This document shows positions 36,961 through 51,210 of a stretch of 64,000 nucleotides of DNA, one piece after another. Made by a program: the position numbers and the translations under genes. The stretch comes from Dichetophora obliterata (lineage: Eukaryota; Arthropoda; Insecta; Diptera; Sciomyzidae): contig OY986439.1 in NCBI GenBank assembly GCA_963920525.1, positions 191,001 through 255,000 on the forward strand. Reading direction: 5' to 3'. Each line of letters opens with the position of its first letter. Position 1 is the stretch's first letter. Under the pieces are notes generated by a model. That model saw only the letters and a program-made list of their open reading frames with translations. It was not told the origin of the DNA and searched no databases.

Positions 36961-38750
36961 TGCCGTTTGCTCTATCTCTTGTAGTTAGGAGTTGTAGAAC
37001 ACTTTTTGGAGTGGAAGCTGGCCAAAAACATGTGCTTTTTCCGTCATAACTCGCAAAACAATACATCCTACAAGGACGATTTATACACCAAATTGTTTCT
37101 AATACATATATACACAAGACTGCATATTCAGAAAAAAGTTTTCTGGAATTTGATTTTTTTTCAAGAATCTTAGTTAAAATTTTTTACATGAATCATAGTT
37201 TTTGACGTGGTTTTTTGCGATTTTTTTGATTTTTTAGCCATAACTTCTAAACCATACATCATAAAAGGACGATTTATGCATCAAAATGTTCCTTAAGCTA
37301 CTGCCCACAAGACTGTATCCTTAAAATAATTTTAAAAATTAGATTTCATGTTAATTTCATGTGCCCTTTTTTGTCAATTTTTATTTTTTTTATTTATTTT
37401 CTAAAATAAAAACTACATATCAGATAAGGACGATTCATGCATTAAAATGAGCACCAGGTCCTCGTCCTTAAGAAGGGATACTCCTTTGTCCAAATGCCGT
37501 TTGCTCTATCTCTTGTAGTTAGGAGTTGTAGAACACTTTTTGGAGTGGAAGCTGGCCAAAAACATGTGTTTTTTTCGTCATAACTCCCAAACCATACATC
37601 CTACAAGGACGATTTATACACCAAATTGTTTCTAATACATATATACACAAGACTGCATATTCAGAAAAAAGTTTTCTGGAATTTGATTTTTTTTCAAGAA
37701 TCTTAGTTAAAATTTTTTACATGAATCATAGTTTTTGACGTGGTTTTTTGCGATTTTTTTGATTTTTTAGCCATAACTTCTAAACCATACATCATAAAAG
37801 GACGATTTATGCATCAAAATGTTCCTTAAGCTACTGCCCACAAGACTGTATCCTTAAAATAGTTTTAAAAATTAGATTTCATGTTAATTTCATGTGCCCT
37901 TTTTTGTCAATTTTTATTTTTTTTATTTATTTTCTAAAATAAAAATTACATATCAGATAAGGACGATTCATGCATTAAAATGAGCACCAGGTCCTCGTCC
38001 TTAAGAAGGGATACTCCTTTGTCCAAATGCCGTTTGCTCTATCTCTTGTAGTTAGGAGTTGTAGAACACTTTTTGGAGTGGAAGCTGGCCAAAAACATGT
38101 GCTTTTTCCGTCATAACTCGCAAACCATACATCCTACAAGGACGATTTATACACCAAATTGTTTCTAATACATATATACACAAGACTGCATATTCAGAAA
38201 AAAGTTTTCTGGATTTTGATTTTTTTTCAAGAATCTTAGTTAAAATTTTTTACATGAATCATAGTTTTTGACGTGGTTTTTTGCGATTTTTTTGATTTTT
38301 TAGCCATAACTTCTAAACCATACATCATAAAAGGACGATTTATGCATCAAAATGTTCCTTAAGCTACTGCCCACAAGACTGTATTCTTAAAATAATTTTA
38401 AAAATTAGATTTCATGTTAATTTCATGTGCCCTTTTTTGTCAATTTTTATTTTTTTTATTTATTTTCTAAAATAAAAACTACATATCAGATAAGGACGAT
38501 TCATGCATTAAAATGAGCACCAGGTCCTCGTCCTTAAGAAGGGATACTCCTTTGTCCAAATGCCGTTTGCTCTATCTCTTGTAGTTAGGAGTTGTAGAAC
38601 ACTTTTTGGAGTGGAAGCTGGCCAAAAACATGTGCTTTTTCCGTCATAACTCGCAAAACAATACATCCTACAAGGACGATTTATACACCAAATTGTTTCT
38701 AATACATATATACACAAGACTGCATATTCAGAAAAAAGTTTTCTGGAATT
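36499..38750 (+). repeat. Interleaved dimer and trimer duplications
   Basis: GTGTTTTTTTCG (36499 and 37566) and AAAAATTACATATC (36876 and 37943) recur at offset 1067, so two monomers were duplicated in tandem. CGCAAAACAATACATCC, 1 bp longer than standard, recurs at 37052 and 38652, offset 1600, so an overlapping three-monomer exchange also occurred. The extra base in the second marker explains why both offsets are one above a multiple of 533. Confidence 0.8.
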
Positions 38751-41700
38751 TGATTTTTTTTCAAGAATCTTAGTTAAAATTTTTTACATGAATCATAGTT
38801 TTTGACGTGGTTTTTTGCGATTTTTTTGATTTTTTAGCCATAACTTCTAAACCATACATCATAAAAGGACGATTTATGCATCAAAATGTTCCTTAAGCTA
38901 CTGCCCACAAGACTGTATCCTTAAAATAATTTTAAAAATTAGATTTCATGTTAATTTCATGTGCCCTTTTTTGTCAATTTTTATTTTTTTTATTTATTTT
39001 CTAAAATAAAAACTACATATCAGATAAGGACGATTCATGCATTAAAATGAGCACCAGGTCCTCGTCCTTAAGAAGGGATACTCCTTTGTCCAAATGCCGT
39101 TTGCTCTATCTCTTGTAGTTAGGAGTTGTAGAACACTTTTTGGAGTGGAAGCTGGCCAAAAACATGTGCTTTTTTCGTCATAACTCGCAAACCATACATC
39201 CTACAAGGACGATTTATACACCAAATTGTTTCTAATACATATATACACAAGACTGTATATTCAGAAAAAACTTTTCTGGATTTTGATTTTTTTTCAAGAA
39301 TCTTAGTTAAAATTTTTTACATGAATCATAGTTTTTGACGTGGTTTTTTGCGATTTTTTTGATTTTTTAGCCATAACTTCTAAACCATACATCATAAAAG
39401 GACGATTTATGCATCAAAATGTTCCTTAAGCTACTGCCCACAAGACTGTATCCTTAAAATAATTTTAAAAATTAGATTTCATGTTAATTTCATGTGCCCT
39501 TTTTTGTCAATTTTTATTTTTTTTATTTATTTTCTAAAATAAAAACTACATATCAGATAAGGACGATTCATGCATTAAAATGAGCACCAGGTCCTCGTCC
39601 TTAAGAAGGGATACTCCTTTGTCCAAATGCCGTTTGCTCTATCTCTTGTAGTTAGGAGTTGTAGAACACTTTTTGGAGTGGAAGCTGGCCAAAAACATGT
39701 GCTTTTTCCGTCATAACTCGCAAACCATACATCCTACAAGGACGATTTATACACCAAATTGTTTCTAATACATATATACACAAGACTGCATATTCAGAAA
39801 AAACTTTTCTGGATTTTGATTATTTTTCAAGAATCTTAGTTAAAATTTTTTACATGAATCATCGTTTTTGACGTGGTTTTTTGCGATTTTTTTGATTTTT
39901 TAGCCATAACTTCTAAACCATACATCATAAAAGGACGATTTATGCATCAAAATGTTCCTTAAGCTACTGCCCACAAGACTGTATCCTTAAAATAATTTTA
40001 AAAATTAGATTTCATGTTAATTTCATGTGCCCTTTTTTGTCAATTTTTATTTTTTTTATTTATTTTCTAAAATAAAAACTACATATCAGATAAGGACGAT
40101 TCATGCATTAAAATGAGCACCAGGTCCTCGTCCTTAAGAAGGGATACTCCTTTGTCCAAATGCCGTTTGCTCTATCTCTTGTAGTTAGGAGTTGTAGAAC
40201 ACTTTTTGGAGTGGAAGCTGGCCAAAAACATGTGCTTTTTCCGTCATAACTCGCAAACCATACATCCTACAAGGACAATTTATACACCAAATTGTTTCTA
40301 ATACATATATACACAAGACTGCATATTCAGAAAAAACTTTTCTGGATTTTGATTTTTTTTCAAGAATCTTAGTTAAAATTTTTTACATGAATCATAGTTT
40401 TTGACGTGGTTTTTTGCGATTTTTTTGATTTTTTAGCCATAACTTCTAAACCATACATCATAAAAGGACGATTTATGCATCAAAATGTTCCTTAAGCTAC
40501 TGCCCACAAGACTGTATCCTTAAAATAATTTTAAAAATTAGATTTCATGTTAATTTCATGTGCCCTTTTTTGTCAATTTTTATTTTTTTTATTTTTTTTC
40601 TAAAATAAAAACTACATATCAGATAAGGACGATTCATGCATTAAAATGAGCACCAGGTCCTCGTCCTTAAGAAGGGATACTCCTTTGTCCAAATGCCGTT
40701 TGCTCTATCTCTTGTAGTTAGGAGTTGTAGAACACTTTTTGGAGTGGAAGCTGGCCAAAAACATGTGCTTTTTTCGTCATAACTCCCAAACCATACATCC
40801 TACAAGGACGATTTATACACCAAATTGTTTCTAATACATATATACACAAGACTGCATATTCAGAAAAAGGTTTTCTGGATTTTGATTTTTTTTCAAGAAT
40901 CTTAGTTAAAATTTTTTACATGAATCATAGTTTTTGACGTGGTTTTTTGCGATTTTTTTGATTTTTTAGCCATAACTTCTAAACCATACATCATAAAAGG
41001 ACGATTTATGCATCAAAATGTTCCTTAAGCTACTGCCCACAAGACTGTATCCTTAAAATAATTTTAAAAATTAGATTTCATGTTAATTTCATGTGCCCTT
41101 TTTTGTCAATTTTTATTTTTTTTATTTATTTTCTAAAATAAAAACTACATATCAGATAAGGACGATTCATGCATTAAAATGAGCACCAGGTCCTCGTCCT
41201 TAAGAAGGGATACTCCTTTGTCCAAATGCCGTTTGCTCTATCTCTTGTAGTTAGGAGTTGTAGAACACTTTTTGGAGTGGAAGCTGGCCAAAAACATGTG
41301 CTTTTTCCGTCATAACTCGCAAACCATACATCCTACAAGGACGATTTATACACCAAATTGTTTCTAATACATATATACACAAGACTGCATATTCAGAAAA
41401 AAGTTTTCTGGATTTTGATTTTTTTTCAAGAATCTTAGTTAAAATTTTTTACATGAATCATAGTTTTTGACGTGGTTTTTTGCGATTTTTTTGATTTTTT
41501 AGCCATAACTTCTAAACCATACATCATAAAAGGACGATTTATGCATCAAAATGTTCCTTAAGCTACTGTTCACAAGACTGTATCCTTAAAATAATTTTAA
41601 AAATTAGATTTCATGTTAATTTCATGTGCCCTTTTTTGTCAATTTTTATTTTTTTTATTTATTTTCTAAAATAAAAACTACATATCAGATAAGGACGATT

Positions 41701-43555
41701 CATGCATTAAAATGAGCACCAGGTCCTCGTCCTTAAGAAGGGATACTCCTTTGTCCAAATGCCGTTTGCTCTATCTCTTGTAGTTAGGAGTTGTAGAACA
41801 CTTTTTGGAGTGGAAGCTGGCCAAAAACATGTGCTTTTTCCGTCATAACTCGCAAACTGTACATCCTACAAGGACGATTTATACACCAAATTGTTTCTAA
41901 TACATATATACACAAGACTGCATATTCAGAAAAAACTTTTCTGGATTTTGATTTTTTTTCAAGAATCTTAGTTAAAATTTTTTACATGAATCATAGTTTT
42001 TGACGTGGTTTTTTGCGATTTTTTTGATTTTTTAGCCATAACTTCTAAACCATACATCATAAAAGGACGATTTATGCATCAAAATGTTCCTTAAGCTACT
42101 GTCCACAAGACTGTATCCTTAAAATAATTTTAAAAATTAGATTTCATGTTAATTTCATGTGCCCTTTTTTGTCAATTTTTATTTTTTTTATTTATTTTCT
42201 AAAATAAAAACTACATATCAGATAAGGACGATTCATGCATTTAAATGAGCACCAGGTCCTCGTCCTTAAGAAGGGATACTCCTTTGTCCAAATGCCGTTT
42301 GCTCTATCTCTTGTAGTTAGGAGTTGTAGAACACTTTTTGGAGTGGAAGCTGGCCAAAAACATGTGCTTTTTCCGTCATAACTCCCAAACCATACATCCT
42401 ACAAGGACGATTTATACACCAAATTGTTTCTAATACATATATACACAAGACTGCATATTCAGAAAAAAGTTTTCTGGATTTTGATTTTTTTTTCAAGAAT
42501 CTTAGTTAAAATTTTTTACATGAATCATAGTTTTTGACGTGGTTTTTTGCGATTTTTTTGATTTTTTAGCCATAACTTCTAAACCATACATCATAAAAGG
42601 ACGATTTATGCATCAAAATGTTCCTTAAGCTACTGTCCACAAGACTGTATCCTTAAAATAATTTTAAAAATTAGATTTCATGTTAATTTCATGTGCCCTT
42701 TTTTGTCAATTTTTATTTTTTTTATTTATTTTCTAAAATAAAAACTACATATCAGATAAGAACGATTCATGCATTTAAATGAGCACCAGGTCCTCGTCCT
42801 TAAGAAGGGATACTCCTTTGTCCAAATGCCGTTTGCTCTATCTCTTGTAGTTAGGAGTTGTAGAACACTTTTTGGAGTGGAAGCTGGCCAAAAACATGTG
42901 CTTTTTCCGTCATAACTCCCAAACCATACATCCTACAAGGACGATTTATACACCAAATTGTTTCTAATACATATATACACAAGACTGCATATTCAGAAAA
43001 AAGTTTTCTGGATTTTGATTTTTTTTCAAGAATCTTAGTTAAAATTTTTTACATGAATCATAGTTTTTGACGTGGTTTTTTGCGATTTTTTTGATTTTTT
43101 AGCCATAACTTCTAAACCATACATCATAAAAGGACGATTTATGCATCAAAATGTTCCTTAAGCTACTGCCCACAAGACTGTATCCTTAAAATAATTTTAA
43201 AAATTAGATTTCATGTTAATTTCATGTGCCCTTTTTTGTCAATTTTTATTTTTTTTATTTATTTTCTAAAATAAAAACTACATATCAGATAAGGACGATT
43301 CATGCATTAAAATGAGCACCAGGTCCTCGTCCTTAAGAAGGGATACTCCTTTGTCCAAATGCCGTTTGCTCTATCTTTTGTAGTTAGGAGTTGTAGAACA
43401 CTTTTTGGAGTGGAAGCTGGCCAAAAACTTGTGCTTTTTCCGTCATAACTCGCAAACCATACATCCTACAAGGACGATTTATACACCAAATTGTTTCTAA
43501 TACATATATACACAAGACTGCAAATTCGGAATAAAGTTTTCTGGAATGTGATTTT
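38751..43555 (+). repeat. Standard monomers with a local 1-monomer duplication
   Basis: Nine standard-length monomers lie here. Those ending near 39285, 39820, 40350 and 41945 share AAACTTTT with GGATTTTG. GCATTTAAATG occurs at 42237 and 42771 and CTGTCCACAAG near 42099 and 42633, an offset of about 534 bp, so one monomer was duplicated next to itself. Private changes include GACTGTATATTCAG near 39251, GATTATTTTTCAAG and ATCATCG near 39820-39862, CTGTTCACAAG near 41567 and ACTTGTGC near 43427. Confidence 0.75.
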
Positions 43556-45490
43556 TTTTCAAGAATCTTAGTTAAAATTTTTTACATGAATCATAGTTTT
43601 TGACGTGGTTTTTTGCGATTTTTTTGATTTTTTAGCCATAACTTCTAAACCATACATCATAAAAGGACGATTTATGCATCAAAATGTTCCTTAAGCTACT
43701 GCCCACAAGACTGTATCCTTAAAATAATTTTAAAAATTATATTTCATGTTAATTTCATGTGCCCTTTTTTGTCAATTTTTATTTTTTTTATTTATTTTCT
43801 AAAATAAAAACTACATATCAGATAAGGACGATTCATGCATTAAAATGAGCACCAGGTCCTCGTCCTTAAGAAGGGATACTCCTTTGTCCAAACGCCGTTT
43901 GCTCTATCTCTTGTAGTTAGGAGTTGTAGAACACTTTTTGGAGTGGAAGCTGGCCAAAAACATGTGCTTTTTCCGTCATAACTCGCAAACCATACATCCT
44001 ACAAGGACGATTTATACACCAAATTGTTTCTAATACATATATACACAAGACTGCATATTCGGAAAAAAGTTTTCTGGAATGTGAATTTTTTTCAAGAATC
44101 TTAGTTAAAATTTTTTACATGAATCATAGTTTTTGACGTGGTTTTTTGCGATTTTTTTGATTTTTTAGCCATAACTTCTAAACCATACATCATAAAAGGA
44201 CGATTTATGCATCAAAATGTTCCTTAAGCTACTGCCCAAAAGACTGTATCCTTAAAATAATTTTAAAAATTAGATTTCATGTTAATTTCATGTGCCCTTT
44301 TTTGTCAATTTTTATTTTTTTTATTTATTTTCTAAAATAAAAACTACATATCAGATAAGGACGATTCATGCATTAAAATGAGCACCAGGTCCTCGTCCTT
44401 AAGAAGGGATACTCCTTTGTCCAAATGCCGTTTGCTCTATCTCTTGTAGTTAGGAGTTGTAGAACACTTTTTGGAGTGGAAGCTGGCCAAAAACATGTGC
44501 TTTTTCCGTCATAACTCGCAAACCATACATCCTACAAGGACGATTTATACACCAAATTGTTTCTAATACATATATACACAAGACTGCAAATTCGGAAAAA
44601 AGTTTTCTGGAATGTGATTTTTTTTTCAAGAATCTTAGTTAAAATTTTTTACATGAATCATAGTTTTTGACGTGGTTTTTTGCGATTTTTTTGATTTTTT
44701 AGCCATAACTTCTAAACCATACATCATAAAAGGACGATTTATGCATCAAAATGTTCCTTAAGCTACTGCCCACAAGACTGTATCCTTAAAATAATTTTAA
44801 AAATTAGATTTCATGTTAATTTCATGTGCCCTTTTTTGTCAATTTTTATTTTTTTTATTTATTTTCTAAAATAAAAACTACATATCAGATAAGGACGATT
44901 CATGCATTAAAATGAGCACCAGGTCCTTGTCCTTAAGAAGGGATACTCCTTTGTCCAAATGCCGTTTGCTCTATCTCTTGTAGTTAGGAGTTGTAGAACA
45001 CTTTTTGGAGTGGAAGCTGGCCAAAAACATGTGCTTTTTTCGTCATAACTCCCAAACCATACATCCTACAAGGACGATTTATACACCAAATTGTTTCTAA
45101 TACATATATACACAAGACTGCATATTCAGAAAAAAGTTTTCTGGAATTTGATTTTTTTTCAAGAATCTTAGTTAAAATTTTTTACATGAATCATAGTTTT
45201 TGACGTGGTTTTTTGCGATTTTTTTGATTTTTTAGCCATAACTTCTAAACCATACATCATAAAAGGACGATTTATGCATCAAAATGTTCCTTAAGCTACT
45301 GCCCACAAGACTGTATCCTTAAAGTAATTTTAAAAATTAGATTTCATGTTAATTTCATGTGCCCTTTTTTGTCAATTTTTATTTTTTTTATTTATTTTCT
45401 AAAATAAAAACTACATATCAGATAAGGACGATTCATGCATTAAAATGAGCACCAGGTCCTCGTCCTTAAGAAGGGATACTCCTTTGTCCA
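43556..45490 (+). repeat. Downstream copy of the three-monomer segment at 35030
   Basis: The copy carries the same ordered subfamily markers: GGAATGTGAATT at about 44068, CAAATTCGG at about 44588, and TTTCGTCATAACTCCC with GGAATTTG near 45040-45150. It differs by private changes: TTATATTTC near 43737, AACGCCG near 43891, CCCAAAAGAC near 44236, a ninth T near 44625, GTCCTTGTCC near 44925 and AAAGTAATT near 45321. The number of private changes on both sides suggests this is older than the 1067-bp and 1600-bp duplications. Confidence 0.63.
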
Positions 45491-47290
45491 AATGCCGTTT
45501 GCTCTATCTCTTGTAGTTAGGAGTTGTAGAACACTTTTTGGAGTGGAAGCTGGCCAAAAACATGTGCTTTTTCCGTCATAACTCGCAAACCATACATCCT
45601 ACAAGGACGATTTATACACCAAATTGTTTCTAATACATATATACACAAGACTGCATATTCAGAAAAAAGTTTTCTGGATTTTGATTTTTTTTCAAGAATC
45701 TTAGTTAAAATTTTTTACATGAATCATAGTTTTTGACGTGGTTTTTTGCGATTTTTTTGATTTTTTAGCCATAACTTCTAAACCATACATCATAAAAGGA
45801 CGATTTATGCATCAACATGTTCCTTAAGCTACTGCCCACAAGACTGTATCCTTAAAATAATTTTAAAAATTAGATTTCATGTTAATTTCATGTGCCCTTT
45901 TTTGTCAATTTTTATTTTTTTTATTTATTTTCTAAAATAAAAACTACATATCAGATAAGGACGATTCATGCATTAAAATGAGCACCAGGTCCTCGTCCTT
46001 AAGAAGGGATACTCCTTTGTCCAAATGCCGTTTGCTCTATGTCTTGTAGTTAGGAGTTGTAGAACACTTTTTGGAGTGGAAGCTGGCCAAAAACATGTGC
46101 TTTTTTCGTCATAACTCCCAAACCATACATCCTACAAGGACGATTTATACACCAAATTGTTTCTAATACATATATACACAAGACTGCATATTCAGAAAAA
46201 AGTTTTCTGGAATTTGATTTTTTTTCAAGAATCTTAGTTAAAATTTTTTACATGAATCATAGTTTTTGACGTGGTTTTTTGCGATTTTTTTGATTTTTTA
46301 GCCATAACTTCTAAACCATACATCATAAAAGGACGATTTATGCATCAAAATGTTCCTTAAGCTACTGCCCACAAGACTGTATCCTTAAAATAATTTTAAA
46401 AATTAGATTTCATGTTAATTTCATGTGCCCTTTTTTGTCAATTTTTATTTTTTTTATTTATTTTCTAAAATAAAAACTACATATCAGATAAGGACGATTC
46501 ATGCATTAAAATGAGCACCAGGTCCTCGTCCTTAAGAAGGGATACTCCTTTGTCCAAATGCCGTTTGCTCTATCTCTTGTAGTTAGGAGTTGTAGAACAC
46601 TTTTTGGAGTGGAAGCTGGCCAAAAACATGTGCTTTTTCCGTCATAACTCGCAAACCATACATCCTACAAGGACGATTTATACACCAAATTGTTTCTAAT
46701 ACATATATACACAAGACTGCATATTCGGAAAAAGTTTTCTGGAATGTGATTTTTTTTCAAGAATCTTAGTTAAAATTTTTTACATGAATCATAGTTTTTG
46801 ACGTGGTTTTTTGCGATTTTTTTTATTTTTTAGCCATAACTTCTAAACCATACATCATAAAAGGACGATTTATGCATCAAAATGTTCCTTAAGCTACTGC
46901 CCACAAGACTGTATCCTTAAAATAATTTTAAAAATTAGATTTCATGTTAATTTCATGTGCCCTTTTTTGTCAATTTTTATTTTTTTTATTTATTTTCTAA
47001 AATAAAAACTACATATCAGATAAGGACGATTCATGCATTAAAATGAGCACCAGGTCCTCGTCCTTAAGAAGGGATACTCCTTTGTCCAAATAACGTTTGC
47101 TCTATCTCTTGTAGTTAGGAGTTGTAGAACACTTTTTGGAGTGGAAGCTGGCCAAAAACATGTGCTTTTTTCGTCATAACTCGCAAACCATACATCCTAC
47201 AAGGACGATTTATACACCAAATTGTTTCTAATACATATATACACAAGACTGCATATTCAGAAAAAAGTTTTCTGGATTTTGATTTTTTTT

Positions 47291-48036
47291 CAAGAATCTT
47301 AGTTAAAATTTTTTACATGAATCATAGTTTTTGACGTGGTTTTTTGCGATTTTTTTGATTTTTTAGCCATAACTTCTAAACCATACATCATAAAAGGACG
47401 ATTTATGCATCAAAATGTTCCTTAAGCTACTGCCCACAAGACTGTATCCTTAAAATAATTTTAAAAATTAGATTTCATGTTAATTTCATGTGCCCTTTTT
47501 TGTCAATTTTTATTTTTTTTATTTATTTTCTAAAATAAAAACTACATATCAGATAAGGACGATTTTTTTGATTTTTTAGCCATAACTTCTAAACCATACA
47601 TCATAAAAGGACGATTTATGCATCAAAATGTTCCTTAAGCTACTGCCCACAAGACTGTATCCTTAAAATAATTTTAAAAATTAGATTTCATGTTAATTTC
47701 ATGTGCCCTTTTTTGTCAATTTTTATTTTTTTTATTTATTTTCTAAAATAAAAACTACATATCAGATAAGGACGATTCATGCATTAAAATGAGCACCAGG
47801 TCCTCGTCCTTAAGAAGGGATACTCCTTTGTCCAAATGCCGTTTGCTCTATCTCTTGTAGTTAGGAGTTGTAGAACACTTTTTGGAGTGGAAGCTGGCCA
47901 AAAACATGTGCTTTTTCCGTCATAACTCGCAAACCATACATCCTACAAGGACGATTTATACACCAAATTGTTTCTAATACATATATACACAAGACTGCAT
48001 ATTCGGAAAAAAGTTTTCTGGAATGTGATTTTTTTT
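47291..48036 (+). repeat. Composite unit (746 bp) with the 320-bp deletion junction
   Basis: At 47560 the module 2 box GGACGATT joins the leader T-tract at the same CGATT junction as at 1318, but without the 25-bp leader deletion. The length is 533 + 213 = 746 bp. The next unit lacks the C of CAAGAATCTT (position 48037). The shared junction far from blocks A and B means one old event was spread by later duplication, or the same deletion recurred at the same 5-bp homology. Confidence 0.87.
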
Positions 48037-48340
48037 AAGAATCTTAGTTAAAATTTTTTACATGAATCATAGTTTTTGACGTGGTTTTTTGCGATTTTTT
48101 TGATTTTTTAGCCATAACTTCTAAACCATACATCATAAAAGGACGATTTATGCATCAAAATGTTCCTTAAGCTACTGCCCACAAGACTGTATCCTTAAAA
48201 TAATTTTAAAAATTAGATTTCATGTTAATTTCATGTGCCCTTTTTTGTCAATTTTTATTTTTTTTATTTATTTTCTAAAATAAAAACTACATATCAGATA
48301 AGGACGATTCATGCATTAAAATGAGCACCAGGTCCTCGTC

Positions 48341-48610
48341 CTTAGGAAGGGATACTCCTTTGTCCAAATGCCGTTTGCTCTATCTCTTGTAGTTAGGAGT
48401 TGTAGAACACTTTTTGGAGTGGAAGCTGGCCAAAAACATGTGCTTTTTCCGTCATAACTCGCAAACCATACATCCTACAAGGACGATTTATACACCAAAT
48501 TGTTTCTAATACATATATACACAAGACTGCATATTCAGAAAAAAGTTTTCTGGATTTTGATTTTTTTTCAAGAATCTTAGTTAAAATTTTTTACATGAAT
48601 CATAATTTTT
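48341..48610 (+). repeat. Short marker pair repeated 5622 bp away (upstream copy)
   Basis: CCTTAGGAAGG (CTTAGG at 48341) and ATCATAATTTTTGACG (CATAA at 48601) are both rare and occur together again at 53963 and 54223, both at offset 5622. Between them the monomer is GGATTTTG type in both places. Shared double markers indicate common descent of at least one monomer. The next module differs: CTGCTGTCCACAAG near 48706 is private to this copy. Confidence 0.7.
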
Positions 48611-50167
48611 GACGTGGTTTTTTGCGATTTTTTTGATTTTTTAGCCATAACTTCTAAACCATACATCATAAAAGGACGATTTATGCATCAAAATGTTCCT
48701 TAAGCTGCTGTCCACAAGACTGTATCCTTAAAATAATTTTAAAAATTAGATTTCATGTTAATTTCATGTGCCCTTTTTTGTCAATTTTTATTTTTTTTAT
48801 TTATTTTCTAAAATAAAAACTACATATCAGATAAGGACGATTCATGCATTAAAATGAGCACCAAGTCCTCGTCCTTAAGAAGGGATACTCCTTTGTCCAA
48901 ATGCCGTTTGCTCTATCTCTTGTAGTTAGGAGTTGTAGAACACTTTTTGGAGTGGAAGCTGGCCAAAAACATGTGCTTTTTCCGTCATAACTCGCAAACC
49001 ATACATCCTACAAGGACGATTTATACACCAAATTGTTTCTAATACATATATACACAAGACTGCATATTCGGAAAAAAGTTTTCTGGAATGTGATTTTTTT
49101 TCAAGAATCTTAGTTAAAATTTTTTACATGAATCATAGTTTTTGACGTGGTTTTTTGCGATTTTTTTGATTTTTTAGCCATAACTTCTAAACCATACATC
49201 ATAAAAGGACGATTTATGCATCAAAATGTTCCTTAAGCTACTGCCCACAAGACTGTATCCTTAAAATAATTTTAAAAATTAGATTTCATGTTAATTTCAT
49301 GTGCCCTTTTTTGTCAATTTTTATTTTTTTTATTTATTTTCTAAAATAAAAACTACATATCAGATAAGGACGATTCATGCATTAAAATGAGCACCAGGTC
49401 CTCGTCCTTAAGAAGGGATACTCCTTTGTCCAAATGCCGTTTGCTCTATCTCTTGTAGTTAGGAGTTGTAGAACACTTTTTGGAGTGGAAGCTGGCCAAA
49501 AACATGTGCTTTTTCCGTCATAACTCGCAAACCATACATCCTACAAGGACGATTTATACACCAAATTGTTTCTAATACATATATACACAAGACTGCATAT
49601 TCGGAAAAAAGTTTTCTGGAATGTGATTTTTTTTCAAGAATCTTAGTTAAAATTTTTTATATGAATCATAGTTTTTGACGTGGTTTTTTGCGATTTTTTT
49701 GATTTTTTAGCCATAACTTCTAAACCATACATCATAAAAGGACGATTTATGCATCAAACTGTTCCTTAAGCTACTGCCCACAAGACTGTATCCTTAAAAT
49801 AATTTTAAAAATTAGATTTCATGTTAATTTCATGTGCCCTTTTTTGTCAATTTTTATTTTTTTTATTTATTTTCTAAAATAAAAACTACATATCAGATAA
49901 GGACGATTCATGCATTAAAATGAGCACCAGGTCCTCGTCCTTAAGAAGGGATACTCCTTTGTCCAAATGCCGTTTGCTCTATCTCTTGTAGTTAGGAGTT
50001 GTAGAACACTTTTTGGAGTGGAAGCTGGCCAAAAACATGTGCTTTTTCCGTCATAACTCGCAAACCATACATCCTACAAGGACGATTTATACACCAAATT
50101 GTTTCTAATACATATATACACAAGACTGCATATTCAGAAAAAACTTTTCTGGATTTTGATTTTTTTT

Positions 50168-50913
50168 CAAGAATCTTAGTTAAAATTTTTTACATGAATC
50201 ATAGTTTTTGACGTGGTTTTTTGCGATTTTTTTTATTTTTTAGCCATAACTTCTAAACCATACATCATAAAAGGACGATTTATGCATCAAAATGTTCCTT
50301 AAGCTACTGCCCACAAGACTGTATCCTTAAAATAATTTTAAAAATTAGATTTCATGTTAATTTCATGTGCCCTTTTTTGTCAATTTTTATTTTTTTTATT
50401 TATTTTCTAAAATAAAAACTACATATCAGATAAGGACGATTTTTTTGATTTTTTAGCCATAACTTCTAAACCATACATCATAAAAGGACGATTTATGCAT
50501 CAAAATGTTCCTTAAGCTACTGCCCACAAGACTGTATCCTTAAAATAATTTTAAAAATTAGATTTCATGTTAATTTCATGTGCCCTTTTTTGTCAATTTT
50601 TATTTTTTTTATTTATTTTCTAAAATAAAAACTACATATCAGATAAGGACGATTCATGCATTAAAATGAGCACCAGGTCCTCGTCCTTAAGAAGGGATAC
50701 TCCTTTGTCCAAATGCCGTTTGCTCTATCTCTTGTAGTTAGGAGTTGTAGAACACTTTTTGGAGTGGAAGCTGGCCAAAAACATGTGCTTTTTCCGTCAT
50801 AACTCGCAAACCATACATCCTACAAGGACGATTTATACACCAAATTGTTTCTAATACATATATACACAAGACTGCATATTCAGAAAAAAGTTTTCTGGAT
50901 TTTGATTTTTTTT
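50168..50913 (+). repeat. Composite unit (746 bp) with the 320-bp deletion junction
   Basis: Same junction at 50437 and the same 746-bp length as the unit at 47291, lying 2877 bp further on. The leader of this unit carries an A-for-G change (TTTTTTTTATTTTTTAG near 50229), which is also seen at about 46817 and 58733. Confidence 0.87.
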
Positions 50914-51210
50914 CAAGAATCTTAGTTAAAATTTTTTACATGAATCATAGTTTTTGACGTGGTTTTTTTGCGATTTTTTTGATTTTTTAGCCATAACTTC
51001 TAAACCATACATCATAAAAGGACGATTTATGCATCAAAATGTTCCTTAAGCTACTGCCCACAAGACTGTATCCTTAAAATAATTTTAAAAATTAGATTTC
51101 ATGTTAATTTCATGTGCCCTTTTTTGTCAATTTTTATTTTTTTTATTTATTTTCTAAAATAAAAACTACATATCAGATAAGGACGATTCATGCATTAAAA
51201 TGAGCACCAG

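Larger units (their letters stand above)
45491..51210 (+). repeat. Monomers of the CATATTCGG subfamily with two composite units
   Basis: The combination CATATTCGG with GGAATGTG becomes frequent here (ends near 46745, 48020, 49090 and 49625), alternating with CATATTCAG types. The two 746-bp composites at 47291 and 50168 fall inside. TATATGAATC in place of TACATGAATC and TCAAACTGTTCC first appear near 49658 and 49755 and recur in the dimeric region that follows. CAAATAACG near 47087 is private. Confidence 0.72.

Noticed and set aside
36908..37117. 69-codon reverse frames here and at 38508
   Set aside because: Identical satellite segments opened by the 1-bp longer CAAAACAATAC variant, reading from TTG. 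No ATG start, no domain and no conservation beyond the repeat.
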